This document shows positions 26,195-35,204 of a stretch of DNA of 40,256 nt, piece after piece (within the stretch, counting starts at the first letter, position 1; each line of letters starts with the position of its first letter). Below the pieces are notes generated by a model. The model saw only the letters and a list, made by a program, of their open reading frames with translations, made no database searches and was not told the origin of the DNA. This DNA comes from Leptospiraceae bacterium. Its GTDB lineage: Bacteria; Spirochaetota; Leptospiria; Turneriellales; Turneriellaceae. Location: positions 1 to 40,256 of the forward strand of contig JANWWS010000017.1 of NCBI GenBank assembly GCA_025055765.1. The letters run 5' to 3'. The position numbers and the translations under genes are program-made.

Positions 26195-26965
26195 TTGGTT
26201 ACTATTTTATCTAAGGTGAACCGCTTACTTTTGCATAAAGAAGGCAGGGATCTACGCCAATTTTTCTATGAGGGGAGGGAAATTGCCCTAGTGGGAGCTG
26301 GTCCTTCTCTCCTTTTTTGGAAAAACGAGATTAGTAGGCTAAAGGAGAAGGCTCTATTTCTCGTGGCCGATATTGTCGCTCGGGGCTTTGTGCGAGCTTT
26401 TGGTGCGGCGCATAAAATGCTCGTGTTCTCTGTCGAAAGTAAGCGGCATAGCTATCTTATTTCTCTGCCGAAGCATATTCCCATTGCTTTTTATGCTAGG
26501 GGAAACCTGCGGAACCTCCCTCGCTATAATCCTGTCTATTTTTTTGCCTTAATGGCAGAAGATCAGCCCTTTTTAAAGTTACCCTCACCCGGTACTGTGA
26601 TGGGGCTTGCTTTAGCTTATGCTCTTTATTTACTAAGAGGCTATGGTGGCGTGTTGCATTTTTTTGGCATGGATTTGGCTTTCTTGGATGGCATGGTGTA
26701 TGCTCCTATGGTTTACAGCTTTGGGGGGGGTTGTAGTCGACTACATCCCTATGAACAGCAAGAACTAGTTCGCAGTTACCAAAGGGGGACCTCTTTTATA
26801 AAGGAGAGAAATTTCGTAATACGCACAAGTGCCGAGTTTTTGCAAGCCCGCCAAAACATCCTACAACTATTGAAGACTGTCAATTTTCCATTAGAAATTC
26901 TCAATTACAGTCCCGTAAGTCTGCCCCTTCCCCAGGTTACGCAAATGATCCCAGAGTTTTCATAA
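26195..26965 (+). CDS. DUF115 (MptE-like) protein next to flagellar motor genes
   Basis: A 256-residue protein of the DUF115 group. The core is REIALVGAGPSLLFWKNEI (a G-x-G-P-S-L loop), then LFLVADIVARGFVRAF, the PSPGTVMGLALAYALYLL helix, and HFFGMDLAFLDGMVYAP. DUF115 proteins are related to the pterin pyrophosphokinase MptE and to motility accessory factors that glycosylate flagellin, and they often sit by flagellar genes. Starting from TTG 26195 places GAAGGA 8 nt upstream; no early ATG exists. The next gene, flbD, is about 55 bp downstream. Flagellin modification is inference. Confidence 0.8.
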   Translation: MVTILSKVNRLLLHKEGRDLRQFFYEGREIALVGAGPSLLFWKNEISRLKEKALFLVADIVARGFVRAFGAAHKMLVFSVESKRHSYLISLPKHIPIAFYARGNLRNLPRYNPVYFFALMAEDQPFLKLPSPGTVMGLALAYALYLLRGYGGVLHFFGMDLAFLDGMVYAPMVYSFGGGCSRLHPYEQQELVRSYQRGTSFIKERNFVIRTSAEFLQARQNILQLLKTVNFPLEILNYSPVSLPLPQVTQMIPEFS

Positions 26966-27020
26966 ATTATGTCGTATTTTATGTTTAATTTTTAGGCAAA
27001 TTTGCCGAAGTCTCGAATAT

Positions 27021-27221
27021 ATGATCTTGTTAAGCCGTCTTAGTGGGGAGGTTTTTTATTTAAACCCAAACCTCATTGAGACCATAGAAGAGACACCAGA
27101 CACTGTGATCAAGCTAACTAACGACAAAAAATATGTCGTTAAGGAGAAAGCTGATGTTGTGGTAAAGCGCATTATTGAATATAATCGAAAAATTTTTCAG
27201 GAAAAAAGTAGGTGGGAGTAG
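27021..27221 (+). CDS. flbD: Flagellar protein FlbD
   Basis: A 66-residue FlbD protein. MILLSRLSGEVFYLNPNLIETIEETPDTVIKLTNDKKYVV is close to the family consensus, followed by a short helix. FlbD is a small cytoplasmic protein found with motA/motB in spirochaetes and Gram-positives; its exact role is unclear. The gap to motA is 3 bp, so flbD-motA-motB is one operon. Confidence 0.93.
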   Translation: MILLSRLSGEVFYLNPNLIETIEETPDTVIKLTNDKKYVVKEKADVVVKRIIEYNRKIFQEKSRWE

Positions 27222-27224
27222 GTT

Positions 27225-28010
27225 ATGGATTTAGCGTTTCTTGGAGGACTTATTTTTGCGCTGGCAGTTCTTGTCTTAGGGGTTTTTGCTGCAGGGGTCT
27301 CTTGGGGTGCCCTTATTGATGTAGCCTCGGTTTTTATTACCTTTGGGGGATCTATAGCCACGGTAATAATGCAGAATCCCCTTTCTCTCACCTTGAAGGT
27401 ACCCACTATCTTCAAGCAGGCTTTTTTTGAGCCTAAAATCGATGTAAAATCCAAAATTTTACAAATCGTGAGTTTTGCGGAAAAAGCCCGCCGTGATGGG
27501 CTTTTGGCTCTTGAGGATGACATGGACCGTTTAGATGATCCCTTTTTAAAAAAGGCCCTCCAACTTGTGGTCGACGGCACAGATGCGGAGATTGTACGCA
27601 ATGTCATGCAGATTGAAATCGACTCGCTGGAGCAGCGTCATGCTGCTAACCGGAACTGGTTTGATACCCTTGGTACGATGGCCCCAGCTTTTGGGATGTT
27701 AGGAACCCTTATTGGGCTTGTAGGCATGCTCTCTAACTTAGGTGGTGACATAGCCAGTATTGGTCGAGGTATGGCAGCTGCCTTAATTACCACTCTTTAT
27801 GGCTCATTTTTAGCCAATGTATTTGCCATCCCCACGAGGGAAAAACTAAGAGGACGTACCAACACAGAATTAACGGTACGGCAGATCCTATTAGAGGGAG
27901 TTTTATCTATACAGGCCGGAGATAACCCCCGTATTGTGCTGGAAAAACTTGTAAGCTATCTTTCACCAGAAGAACGCAAACAGGTTCAAAAAGCGGAGCG
28001 GGAATCCTAA
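27225..28010 (+). CDS. motA: Flagellar motor stator protein MotA
   Basis: A 261-residue MotA with four transmembrane helices (about residues 4-24, 28-48, 147-168 and 176-198). IDVASVFITFGGSIATVI is helix 2; the cytoplasmic loop carries FAEKARRDGLLALED, and NWFDTLGTMAPAFGMLGTLIGLVGML and GRGMAAALITTLYGSFLAN hold the family's proline and glycine motifs. MotA4/5MotB2 stators turn ion flow into torque. It lies between flbD and motB; the stop is directly followed by the motB ATG. Confidence 0.96.
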   Translation: MDLAFLGGLIFALAVLVLGVFAAGVSWGALIDVASVFITFGGSIATVIMQNPLSLTLKVPTIFKQAFFEPKIDVKSKILQIVSFAEKARRDGLLALEDDMDRLDDPFLKKALQLVVDGTDAEIVRNVMQIEIDSLEQRHAANRNWFDTLGTMAPAFGMLGTLIGLVGMLSNLGGDIASIGRGMAAALITTLYGSFLANVFAIPTREKLRGRTNTELTVRQILLEGVLSIQAGDNPRIVLEKLVSYLSPEERKQVQKAERES

Positions 28011-28817
28011 ATGGCCTCTCGCCGAAAAAAAGTTAAATGTCCCGAGTGTATTCAGAAGGTTCCCGAATACATGCTTACCTATGGGGACTTTATTACCCTG
28101 CTTTTGGTTTTCTTTGTAGCTATCTTACGCCCTACGGCTCGCTCTGAAGCCGAGATGAGGCTCATTATGTCTGCCTTTACCGGTTCTTTAGGTATTATGA
28201 CAGGAGGAAACACTCTTTCAAAAGGAAAACTGCAAGAAATGGGGATGAACCTGAATACCATGCCCGCCATGGAGAGAGGTAGAGCACTTTCTAAGTCTCT
28301 GCGGATTGCCACAGAAATTTTTAAGCCTGAAATTAAATCGCGCAAGGTGCAGGTGCAGCAAGACGAAAGAGGCCTTGTAATTAGCTTGGTTGGTCAAGAC
28401 CACTTTGCTCCTGGTTCTGCTAGACTTAGTGATGAAACCCGACGGATATTGTCAAAGGTAGGCAAGCTTTTGCTTGAGATTCGCTCACCCGTGCGCATCG
28501 AAGGACATGCCGATGAGACACCGGTCGCGGCAGGACCAGCTGGTGAGCGTTACGAGACAAACTGGGAGCTAGCTTCCCTGAGAGCAGTAAATGTCTTGCG
28601 CTATCTTGCAGAGACAGAAAAAGTAGATCCAGCCCGGATGTCAGCTGTTAGTTATGGGAAGTACCGGCCGGTCAGTGAGTCAAACACACCTGAGGGTCGT
28701 GCTCTAAACCGTCGTGTGGACATTGTAATCCTCACGGGAAAGGACTACGAGCGCGAATACAAAGATCAGGAATTGCCCGAATCTAAAGTGCCCGGGGTGG
28801 AATACAGCGTTCCTTAG
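28011..28817 (+). CDS. motB: Flagellar motor stator protein MotB
   Basis: A 268-residue MotB. The N-terminus has CPECIQKVPEYMLTYGDFITLLLVFFVAI: a CxxC pair, then the ion-binding Asp in the single membrane helix. The OmpA-like peptidoglycan-binding domain follows at about residues 130-245 (IEGHADETPV, NWELASLRAVNVLRYL and NRRVDIVI). It anchors the stator to the cell wall. In many spirochaetes fliL-fliM genes follow motB; here the operon stops and motB meets convergent fecR with a 4-bp overlap. Confidence 0.96.
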   Translation: MASRRKKVKCPECIQKVPEYMLTYGDFITLLLVFFVAILRPTARSEAEMRLIMSAFTGSLGIMTGGNTLSKGKLQEMGMNLNTMPAMERGRALSKSLRIATEIFKPEIKSRKVQVQQDERGLVISLVGQDHFAPGSARLSDETRRILSKVGKLLLEIRSPVRIEGHADETPVAAGPAGERYETNWELASLRAVNVLRYLAETEKVDPARMSAVSYGKYRPVSESNTPEGRALNRRVDIVILTGKDYEREYKDQELPESKVPGVEYSVP

Positions 28818-29506
28818 AAGCTTCTCTTACGCAGGATCCGGTCAAGAAAGCTATCATTTTCTCTTATACGATAGCGGATTTCCTGTGCTTTCGTAATTTC
28901 GTAGTACTCTAAGTAATTTTCTATGATCTCGGGGGGTAAGAAGCGCAGCCGATCGGGTTCGCGCCCCTCAAGTACCCTTACTTCTTGGCGGGCACTTAAG
29001 ATCACCGATTGGGGGAGGGTGGGAGAGCGGTTGGCCACTTCTACCTGGCCGCTATGCACAGCAAGTCTTGCTTCCTTAAGAGTGGCTATGCAGCTGAAGT
29101 CAGTTCCTCTCGCTGCGGCAACTAGGGTGGGGGTCTTGAGTAAGAGTTTTTTGTCCTTAAAATCAGAGATCTGGGTTGTCAAACGTATCTTGCCGGAGAG
29201 CATGCGCACAACAAGGGAAATATAAATAGAATCCGCTGCAGAGGGCAAAGTCACGACATTAATCACGGAAAATTCAAAAACCTCAAGCCGAGTGCCATCT
29301 GCCAAGCTTAATAGGGCCTTGCTACGGGTGCCTGTACGCAGTTGCTGGTTTTCGAATAGCGGGGTCCCAATTCTTGCTTTTTGGGGATTCTTGCCATTAA
29401 GATCGAGAATATCGACCTCTCCTTGAAGAGAGTTAATGCGCGCCACAATGCTCTGCCCATGTATGGCCGTGCATAGAAGCATTAGAGAGAGGGCCAGGCG
29501 TTGCAC
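28814..29506 (-). CDS. FecR-domain exported protein
   Basis: A 230-residue protein from GTG 29506, which gives the signal peptide QRLALSLMLLCTAIHG. The FecR domain follows: VARINSLQGEVDILDLNG, LFENQQLRTGTRSKALLSLADGTRLEV, and LLLKTPTLVAAARGTDFSC, the characteristic T-P-x-x-x-A-x-R-G-T-x-F motif. FecR domains sense signals in the periplasm, but the many spirochaetal copies without a sigma factor partner have unknown roles. A longer frame to 29713 would run through the kgd promoter and lacks a signal peptide at its start. TTTACT lies 28 nt before the GTG. No fecI is nearby. Confidence 0.82.
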   Translation of the reverse strand: MQRLALSLMLLCTAIHGQSIVARINSLQGEVDILDLNGKNPQKARIGTPLFENQQLRTGTRSKALLSLADGTRLEVFEFSVINVVTLPSAADSIYISLVVRMLSGKIRLTTQISDFKDKKLLLKTPTLVAAARGTDFSCIATLKEARLAVHSGQVEVANRSPTLPQSVILSARQEVRVLEGREPDRLRFLPPEIIENYLEYYEITKAQEIRYRIRENDSFLDRILRKRSF

Positions 29507-29589
29507 AAGGGTTTTCCAGGGCAGCCTTTGGGAAAGTAAAGTGTTTTTTAGAGAATGTCTATTGGCAAGGCGGTTTTCTGCGATTTTTT

Positions 29590-29607
29590 GGTATGGAAAT
29601 CCATACC
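29590..29607. repeat. Palindrome site E (18 bp) between fecR and kgd
   Basis: GGTATGGAAATCCATACC is paired throughout except the central A-A-T. It lies between the divergent fecR and 2-oxoglutarate dehydrogenase genes, about 57 bp upstream of the latter's -35. This is the copy best placed to be an operator. Confidence 0.8.
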
Positions 29608-29663
29608 CAAAAGCATTTGCGCCAAGATCGGTCAATGCCCGCGCAGGGTTTTTCGTAAAGGGC

Positions 29664-29691
29664 TTGACATTTTTGTACATTATATTATAAA
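29664..29691 (+). promoter_or_regulatory. Promoter of 2-oxoglutarate dehydrogenase gene (TTGACA-16-TATAAA)
   Basis: TTGACA at 29664-29669 and TATAAA at 29686-29691 are 16 bp apart. The start site would be near 29698. A strong GGGAGG at 29697-29702 lies 5 nt before the ATG, so the leader is very short. Confidence 0.65.
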
Positions 29692-29707
29692 GAAGCGGGA
29701 GGCCGAT

Positions 29708-32422
29708 ATGCAAAGCATGCTTTTTGGAGAGCAGGTAAGCTTTCTTGAAGAACTTTATGAGAAATATCGCACGGGTAGTCCTACTTTAGACAAGGAATGG
29801 GCGGATTTTTTTAGAGCATTAGAAACTCAGCCACGCATCTTTGAAAAAGTGAAACCTGCAGAACCGGCTCCATCACTCCTGCAAGAGATGGGGGTGCAGA
29901 ATTTGCTTAACACCTACCGGCGTTTAGGCCACCGCGCTGCAAACCTAGATCCGCTAGGGCTTGCTCCGCGCAATCGTGATATGATTGAAGAAAGGCTTTC
30001 CCAGCTTTCTGAAAGGGATCTAAACTCAGAATTTGATACCAACATACCAGGCTTGGGGGTGGCTCGGCTTAGAGATGTGGTGGCCTGGTTTGAGAAAATC
30101 TATTGCGGTACTATTGGTAGTGAGCATTTCTATCTTGTTGACGACCAGGAAAGGCTTTGGCTGCAACAGCGCATTGAAACCGGAGCTTTTACCTATGAAC
30201 TTTCCACGAAGGAAAGGCTACGTATTTATGAAAAGCTTTTTGCTGCTGAGTATTTTGAGCGTTTTTTAGCGAAAAAATATGTGGGTAAAAAGCGGTTTTC
30301 CTTGGAGGGGGGGGAGACGCTCATTCCGATGTTAGATCAAATTGTGGAAGAAGCAGGGGCCAGTGCCATGGAAGGTATTGTCATTGGCATGGCCCATCGT
30401 GGTCGGTTAAATGTGCTACAGAATATCCTGCGCAAACCCTCCCAGCTTATTTTTGCCGAATTTGAAGAAAAAGCCGATGTGGCTACCTTTGATGATGCGG
30501 ATGTTAAGTACCACTTAGGCTATTCGAACATCATCAAGACGGAATCTGGTAAAGATGTCAAACTCTCTCTCATGTTCAATCCCAGCCATCTTGAGGCGGT
30601 AAATCCTGTAGCGCTTGGTTCGGTAAGGGCTAGGCAGAATACCTATGGGGATGAAAAGCGCGAAAAATTCATGGGTGTGTTGATCCATGGCGATGCCGCT
30701 TTTGTGGGCCAAGGTGTAGTCGCAGAGACACTAAATCTAATGTATCTCGAAGGCTTCACCACAGGTGGCACTATCCACATTGTGGTGAATAATCAAGTAG
30801 GCTTTACCACGGAACCCCACGAGTCTCGGTCTACTCTCTATGCCACAGATCTAGCCAAAGGTTTTCAAATACCCATTTTTCATGTAAATGGTGATGACCC
30901 AGAAGCAGCTGTGCGTGTGGTTAAGCTCGCGATGGATTACCGAAAAAAGTTCCGTAAAGATGTTATTATTGACCTAATATGCTACCGTAGGTTAGGTCAT
31001 AACGAGACCGATGAGCCTTCCTTTACCCAACCTCGTATGTATGAAGTGATCAAGAATCACCCAACGACTGTGGCTATTTATCGTAAACAGCTGTTGGAGA
31101 TAGGTGTTAGGGAAAAAGACCTCACGGAGATAGAAAACTCTATAAAAGATGCTCTTGAACAAGCACACCGAGAAACCAGTGAGAAAAATATTTCCATTCA
31201 GGTGGATTCTATGAGGGGGATCTGGCAGGGTTTCTCTCGAGATTTTGATAAAGAGGATCCCCCCACCGGTGTTTCTCGGGACATTCTTGTGGAAATTGCC
31301 CGTAAGATTTCAGAGGTACCCCCGGGTTTTACGGTTCACCCCAAGCTTGAGAAATGGCTTGAGAGTAGGCGTCAGGCAGTTGAACAAAACCTGGCCATAG
31401 ATTGGGCCTTGGCGGAAGCCCTAGCTTTTGGCAGCCTTCTTGTGGAAAACTATAATATCCGTTTTTCAGGCCAAGATGCTCAAAGGGGTACCTTCTCCCA
31501 GCGCCATGCCGTGCTTGTGGATTACCGTACCGGAAAGCGTTACGTGCCCCTTGCGCATATTCGCGATAAGCAGGGATGGATCCGCATTATCAATTCTCCT
31601 CTATCTGAATATGCCGTCTTGGGCTTTGAATATGGCTATTCTTTATCTGCCCCAAGGGATATGGTAATTTGGGAAGCCCAATTTGGAGATTTTGCCAACG
31701 GTGCCCAAATTGTTATAGATCAGTTTTTATCAAGTTCAGAAGTTAAGTGGAACCGGTTGTCAGGTCTTATTTTACTATTGCCCCATGGCTATGAAGGGCA
31801 GGGGCCAGAGCACTCGTCGGCTCGCCTAGAGCGGTTCTTACAACTTTGTGCAAAAAAGAACATGGTCGTTTGCTATCCAACTACCCCGGCACAGTATTTT
31901 CATCTTTTACGCAGACAGGTATTGCGCAAGGTCCGTAAGCCCCTCATCATTATGACACCGAAGAGTCTTCTGCGTTTGGCCGAGGCTTCCTCTCATTTAG
32001 AGGAGTTCGAGCAAGGCTCTTTCCAAGAAATTTTGGGTGATCGTGATGTCAGAAAGGAAGAAGTCACGCGTCTTATTTTTTGCACCGGCAAAATCTATTA
32101 TGATTTAACTCGTGGCCGACAAGAGAAGGGTCTTAAACATATAGCTATCCACCGTCTGGAGCAGCTGTATCCATTGCGTCATGAGCTTCTTGACGAAGCT
32201 GTCAAGTCATACCCAAGCCTAAAAGAAGTTTTTTGGGCACAGGAAGAGCCGCGCAATATGGGAAGCTGGGCGTTCGTGAAAGAAAGATGGGAGCGCACGG
32301 AGTCGTTCCGAAAATTCCCTTTAAATTGCGTCGCACGCAAGACAAGCCCAAGTCCAGCTGCAGGCTTAACAAAAGTACATGCCCGTGAGCAAGCAGAGCT
32401 TATCGAGAAGGCACTTTCTTGA
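29708..32422 (+). CDS. sucA: 2-oxoglutarate dehydrogenase E1 component
   Basis: A 904-residue E1o. The N-terminal peptide FLEELYEKYRTGSPTLDKEWADFF is the usual lead; the thiamine-diphosphate domain has IVIGMAHRGRLNVLQNI, LIHGDAAFVGQGVVAETLNLMYLEGF, IHIVVNNQVGFTT and LICYRRLGHNETDEPSFTQPRMYE. The pyrimidine and C-terminal domains carry FSGQDAQRGTFSQRHAVL and LLPHGYEGQGPEHSSARLERFLQL. It decarboxylates 2-oxoglutarate with E2 and E3 to succinyl-CoA. There is no E2 (sucB) after it. ATG 29708 is set by GGGAGG. No acyltransferase domain precedes the E1 domain, unlike mycobacterial Kgd. It overlaps the convergent transporter gene by 23 bp. Confidence 0.96.
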   Translation: MQSMLFGEQVSFLEELYEKYRTGSPTLDKEWADFFRALETQPRIFEKVKPAEPAPSLLQEMGVQNLLNTYRRLGHRAANLDPLGLAPRNRDMIEERLSQLSERDLNSEFDTNIPGLGVARLRDVVAWFEKIYCGTIGSEHFYLVDDQERLWLQQRIETGAFTYELSTKERLRIYEKLFAAEYFERFLAKKYVGKKRFSLEGGETLIPMLDQIVEEAGASAMEGIVIGMAHRGRLNVLQNILRKPSQLIFAEFEEKADVATFDDADVKYHLGYSNIIKTESGKDVKLSLMFNPSHLEAVNPVALGSVRARQNTYGDEKREKFMGVLIHGDAAFVGQGVVAETLNLMYLEGFTTGGTIHIVVNNQVGFTTEPHESRSTLYATDLAKGFQIPIFHVNGDDPEAAVRVVKLAMDYRKKFRKDVIIDLICYRRLGHNETDEPSFTQPRMYEVIKNHPTTVAIYRKQLLEIGVREKDLTEIENSIKDALEQAHRETSEKNISIQVDSMRGIWQGFSRDFDKEDPPTGVSRDILVEIARKISEVPPGFTVHPKLEKWLESRRQAVEQNLAIDWALAEALAFGSLLVENYNIRFSGQDAQRGTFSQRHAVLVDYRTGKRYVPLAHIRDKQGWIRIINSPLSEYAVLGFEYGYSLSAPRDMVIWEAQFGDFANGAQIVIDQFLSSSEVKWNRLSGLILLLPHGYEGQGPEHSSARLERFLQLCAKKNMVVCYPTTPAQYFHLLRRQVLRKVRKPLIIMTPKSLLRLAEASSHLEEFEQGSFQEILGDRDVRKEEVTRLIFCTGKIYYDLTRGRQEKGLKHIAIHRLEQLYPLRHELLDEAVKSYPSLKEVFWAQEEPRNMGSWAFVKERWERTESFRKFPLNCVARKTSPSPAAGLTKVHAREQAELIEKALS

Positions 32423-33344
32423 TTCTCCATACGGCGGCGAGAAGTCCTGCTATAAGGCTATGGGTAACACTTGAGAGGGTGGGGGGCAGGGCACTGAGCG
32501 GGGAAGGGAGGTTGTTTAAGGCAAGAACCACCCCAAGTCCAGAATTTTGCATTCCCACCTCAAGGGAGATAGTGCGGTTTACAATGGTATTTTGCCCAAA
32601 TAGCCAGGAGAGAAGATAGCCTAGGGCAAAGCCAAAACTATGTAACAAAAGGACGGCAACTAGGCTAGGCCATCCTACCTGCAAAACCAACTCCCTGCTT
32701 TGACCTATTATACTGGAAACAATGAGCGTAATAAAGACAACGGAAAGCGCGGGGAAAATCGGTAAGAGTTTTTCTGTTATACGGGAGAAGCGCCGTTTTA
32801 AAAGGTAACCAAGACTTAAAGGTACAAGCACTACCAAGAGGGTGTCTAAGAAAAGCCCACTACGGTTAAGCTGCACCTTATGACCAATAAGAAATGAAGC
32901 AAAGGCGGGGGTGAGCAGGTTGGCAAGAAGTGTTGAGAAAGTAGTCATACTCACAGATAGAGCAACCTCCCCACGTGCTAGGTAGGTCATCACATTGGAA
33001 GCGGTTCCTCCAGGGCAAGAAGCTACTAAAATAAGACCTGCCTTAAGATGGTTATTCAGTGGTAAAATCTCGGCCAGGACATAGCCCAACAATGGCATAA
33101 CGGTGTACTGCAATATGACACCCAGTACTATGGGTTGGGGCATGAATTTTAGGCGCTTTAGATCTTCTTCTTGCAGGGTAAGCCCCATGAAGAGCATCAC
33201 CAAACCCAAGAGGAAGCTAATGGCACTTCCCCTAAGCCAGGAAATCCATAATGGCTCAATTAAGGCAAGAATAGCTCCCCCCAGAACCAAGAAGGGCAGC
33301 AATAGGATACTCAGTTCGCTATATTTGGGGGCTTGACGTGGCAA
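32400..33344 (-). CDS. BASS-family bile acid:sodium symporter-like transporter
   Basis: A 314-residue membrane protein with nine to ten predicted helices. Family motifs: FLLGLVMLFMGLTLQEEDL in helix 2, LILVASCPGGTASNVMTYLARGEVALSVSMTTFSTLLANLLTPA over helices 4-5, and RTISLEVGMQNSGLGVVLAL in helix 9. The CPGG(T)ASN and EVGMQNSGL segments form the crossed sodium and substrate site. Members take up bile acids, pantoate or other organic anions with sodium; the substrate cannot be told. The start lies 3 bp after the ctpA stop, so it shares that transcript. Its 3' end overlaps the dehydrogenase gene by 23 bp. Confidence 0.92.
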   Translation of the reverse strand: MPRQAPKYSELSILLLPFLVLGGAILALIEPLWISWLRGSAISFLLGLVMLFMGLTLQEEDLKRLKFMPQPIVLGVILQYTVMPLLGYVLAEILPLNNHLKAGLILVASCPGGTASNVMTYLARGEVALSVSMTTFSTLLANLLTPAFASFLIGHKVQLNRSGLFLDTLLVVLVPLSLGYLLKRRFSRITEKLLPIFPALSVVFITLIVSSIIGQSRELVLQVGWPSLVAVLLLHSFGFALGYLLSWLFGQNTIVNRTISLEVGMQNSGLGVVLALNNLPSPLSALPPTLSSVTHSLIAGLLAAVWRIKKVPSR

Positions 33345-33347
33345 GCT

Positions 33348-34718
33348 TTACGAGATACGTTTTTTCATTTCACTAATGGCCCTTTGGAGTTGCACATCAA
33401 ATTCCAAATCGACAACGGGCCGCATTTTGTTTTTGTCATACTCTTCTCGCAGGGTGCGTCTTAAGGCATAATCACTTAAACCAAGTCCTTTACTTTCAAT
33501 GAGTTTCTTAAACTTAGCAATAGACTCGTTGTTATATAGGGGGTGTTGTTTTACAAAATCCTGTACAATGTTTTTCTCTCGAATTTCGCGATAGTGCCTT
33601 CGATCTTCCCGCGTAAAATCGAGCGGCTGCACTTCAATATCCGGTTTAATGCCTGTTTTGTGGATAGAGTGGCCGGCCGGTGTATAGTATTTTTGTATAG
33701 TTATGGCCATGGCCGTGTTGTACATCAGGGGAATGACATTTTGTACAGAGCCTTTGCCAAAGGTTTTGGTGCCTATAAAAAGACCCCTCTTATGGTCCTT
33801 CACGGCTCCCGTCACAATCTCACTTGCCGAAGCAGAACCCTCGTTCGCAAGTACGATGAGAGGTAAATCCGGCACAATGGCATCTCGTGGATTAGCCCGA
33901 AAAACTCGATCTAGCTCACTGCGCCGCCCCCGAGTGGATACAATTTCTCCTTCTTTAATAAAGAAATTGGCTACTTTAACTGCTGCATCGAGAAGACCAC
34001 CAGGGTTCCAGCGTAAGTCCAGAATAATTCCCTTAACTTTCTTGTTGAGGAGGTTCTGTAGCACTTTCTTTAGATCGTCAGGCGCTGTGTTCGAAAACTG
34101 TTTTAAACGTACATAGCCAATGTTGCCTTCTAAGATTTCACTGTTTACCACTTGGATTTTAATAATCTCGCGCACAATATCAAAGTACAAAACTTCATCC
34201 TCGCCTTCTCTTACGACAGAAATATTTACCGATGTTCCTGGAGTCCCCCTTAGGAGCTTCACAGCTTCAGTTAAGGTCATGTCTCTCGTGGGTCTTTTGT
34301 TGATTTCAATGATCTTGTCGTTAGGCTTTATTCCCGCGCGGTATGCTGGGGTATCTTCTATGGGGGAAATAACCGTTAAGACGTTATCTCGGATGGAAAC
34401 CTCAATACCCAGGCCACCAAAATTGCCGCGTGTTTCGACCTGCAGTTCGTTGTATTCATCGGGAGTCATGAATCTTGTATGAGGATCATCTAGAGCTTGC
34501 AACATCCCACGAATAGCACCAAACATTATTTCTTGATTTGATATTGGATCTACATATTCATTTCGAAGTTGGTAGCGAACCATGTTGAAGAGTTCTTGTA
34601 ACCCCTCCTCACTAATCTCCTCCTTACTGCCAGTGGCAAGACTGCCATAGGTACCAATAAAAAATAAGAGAAGGCCTACGCCAAGTCCTAGCAAGTTTCT
34701 CTTGTGCCGGAGGTTCAT
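33348..34718 (-). CDS. ctpA: Carboxy-terminal processing protease (S41)
   Basis: A 456-residue C-terminal processing protease. Residues 1-30 form a membrane anchor or signal peptide. A LDDPHTRFMTPDEY segment is followed by a PDZ domain (GGLGIEVSIRDNVLTVISPIEDTPAYRAGI) and the S41 domain: ILDLRWNPGGLLDAAVKVANFFI, the serine in NEGSASASEIVTGAV and the lysine in GTKTFGKGSVQ, the Ser-Lys dyad. It trims C-termini of periplasmic or outer-membrane proteins. TTGACA at 34747-34752 lies 28 nt before the ATG. It begins a two-gene operon with the transporter. Confidence 0.95.
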   Translation of the reverse strand: MNLRHKRNLLGLGVGLLLFFIGTYGSLATGSKEEISEEGLQELFNMVRYQLRNEYVDPISNQEIMFGAIRGMLQALDDPHTRFMTPDEYNELQVETRGNFGGLGIEVSIRDNVLTVISPIEDTPAYRAGIKPNDKIIEINKRPTRDMTLTEAVKLLRGTPGTSVNISVVREGEDEVLYFDIVREIIKIQVVNSEILEGNIGYVRLKQFSNTAPDDLKKVLQNLLNKKVKGIILDLRWNPGGLLDAAVKVANFFIKEGEIVSTRGRRSELDRVFRANPRDAIVPDLPLIVLANEGSASASEIVTGAVKDHKRGLFIGTKTFGKGSVQNVIPLMYNTAMAITIQKYYTPAGHSIHKTGIKPDIEVQPLDFTREDRRHYREIREKNIVQDFVKQHPLYNNESIAKFKKLIESKGLGLSDYALRRTLREEYDKNKMRPVVDLEFDVQLQRAISEMKKRIS

Positions 34719-34746
34719 ACCTCGTCTCTGGGACTATATGCCTGAA

Positions 34747-34752
34747 TGTCAA
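34747..34752 (-). promoter_or_regulatory. TTGACA element before ctpA
   Basis: A perfect TTGACA on the minus strand ends 28 nt before the ctpA ATG. TATAGT lies 8 bp downstream; AGAGAC lies at 17 bp. A member of the recurrent spacing. Confidence 0.42.
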
Positions 34753-35190
34753 TAAAAAATCGAGGAGATATTTCTAAACTGGCGTACATAGGTTACACAA
34801 GGAGTTGATATAATTATTCCCCACCCCTCAGGGATAGAAGAAATAGTTTAAAAGTCGAATAAATTTCCGTTTATTAGATAGCCAGGAGCCCATAATGCAC
34901 ATTTTCCATTTCCCCATATGTGAGTCAGGACTATGCTTAAAAACGATTGCTTGAATACCGATACTCGTGAGCAATGCAAAAGACAAGACCATTCAAAGGG
35001 CAGAGGAACAAATAAACATCAAACGCCAGTCTTAAATTGGGCGGCTTGTTTTGGCCTATTACCCCTCACGGGGATTGCAAGAAAAGTCGAAGTAGCCGCA
35101 TCGCTCCACCTACCCGACAAGTGAGGAATTATTCGAACAGAGGTAACCAGCGTAAAGAGGGATCTTGTCGACCCTCACTTCATCTCTTGG

Positions 35191-35204
35191 TATGGAATTC
35201 CAGA
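35191..35204. repeat. Palindrome copy K with one mismatch
   Basis: TATGGAATTCCAGA matches 13 of 14 positions of the core. It lies in the non-coding stretch between ctpA and the ankyrin gene. GG precedes it as in sites B and E, but the right side no longer pairs. Confidence 0.5.

Noticed and set aside
29507-29713. The N-terminal extension of the FecR protein to 29713
   Set aside because: It would run through the 2-oxoglutarate dehydrogenase promoter and palindrome site E, and the signal peptide would then be about 70 residues inside the protein.
35062-35073. A possible CRISPR array
   Set aside because: Only one good repeat-like hairpin, no periodic copies and no cas gene; kept only as a low-interest finding.
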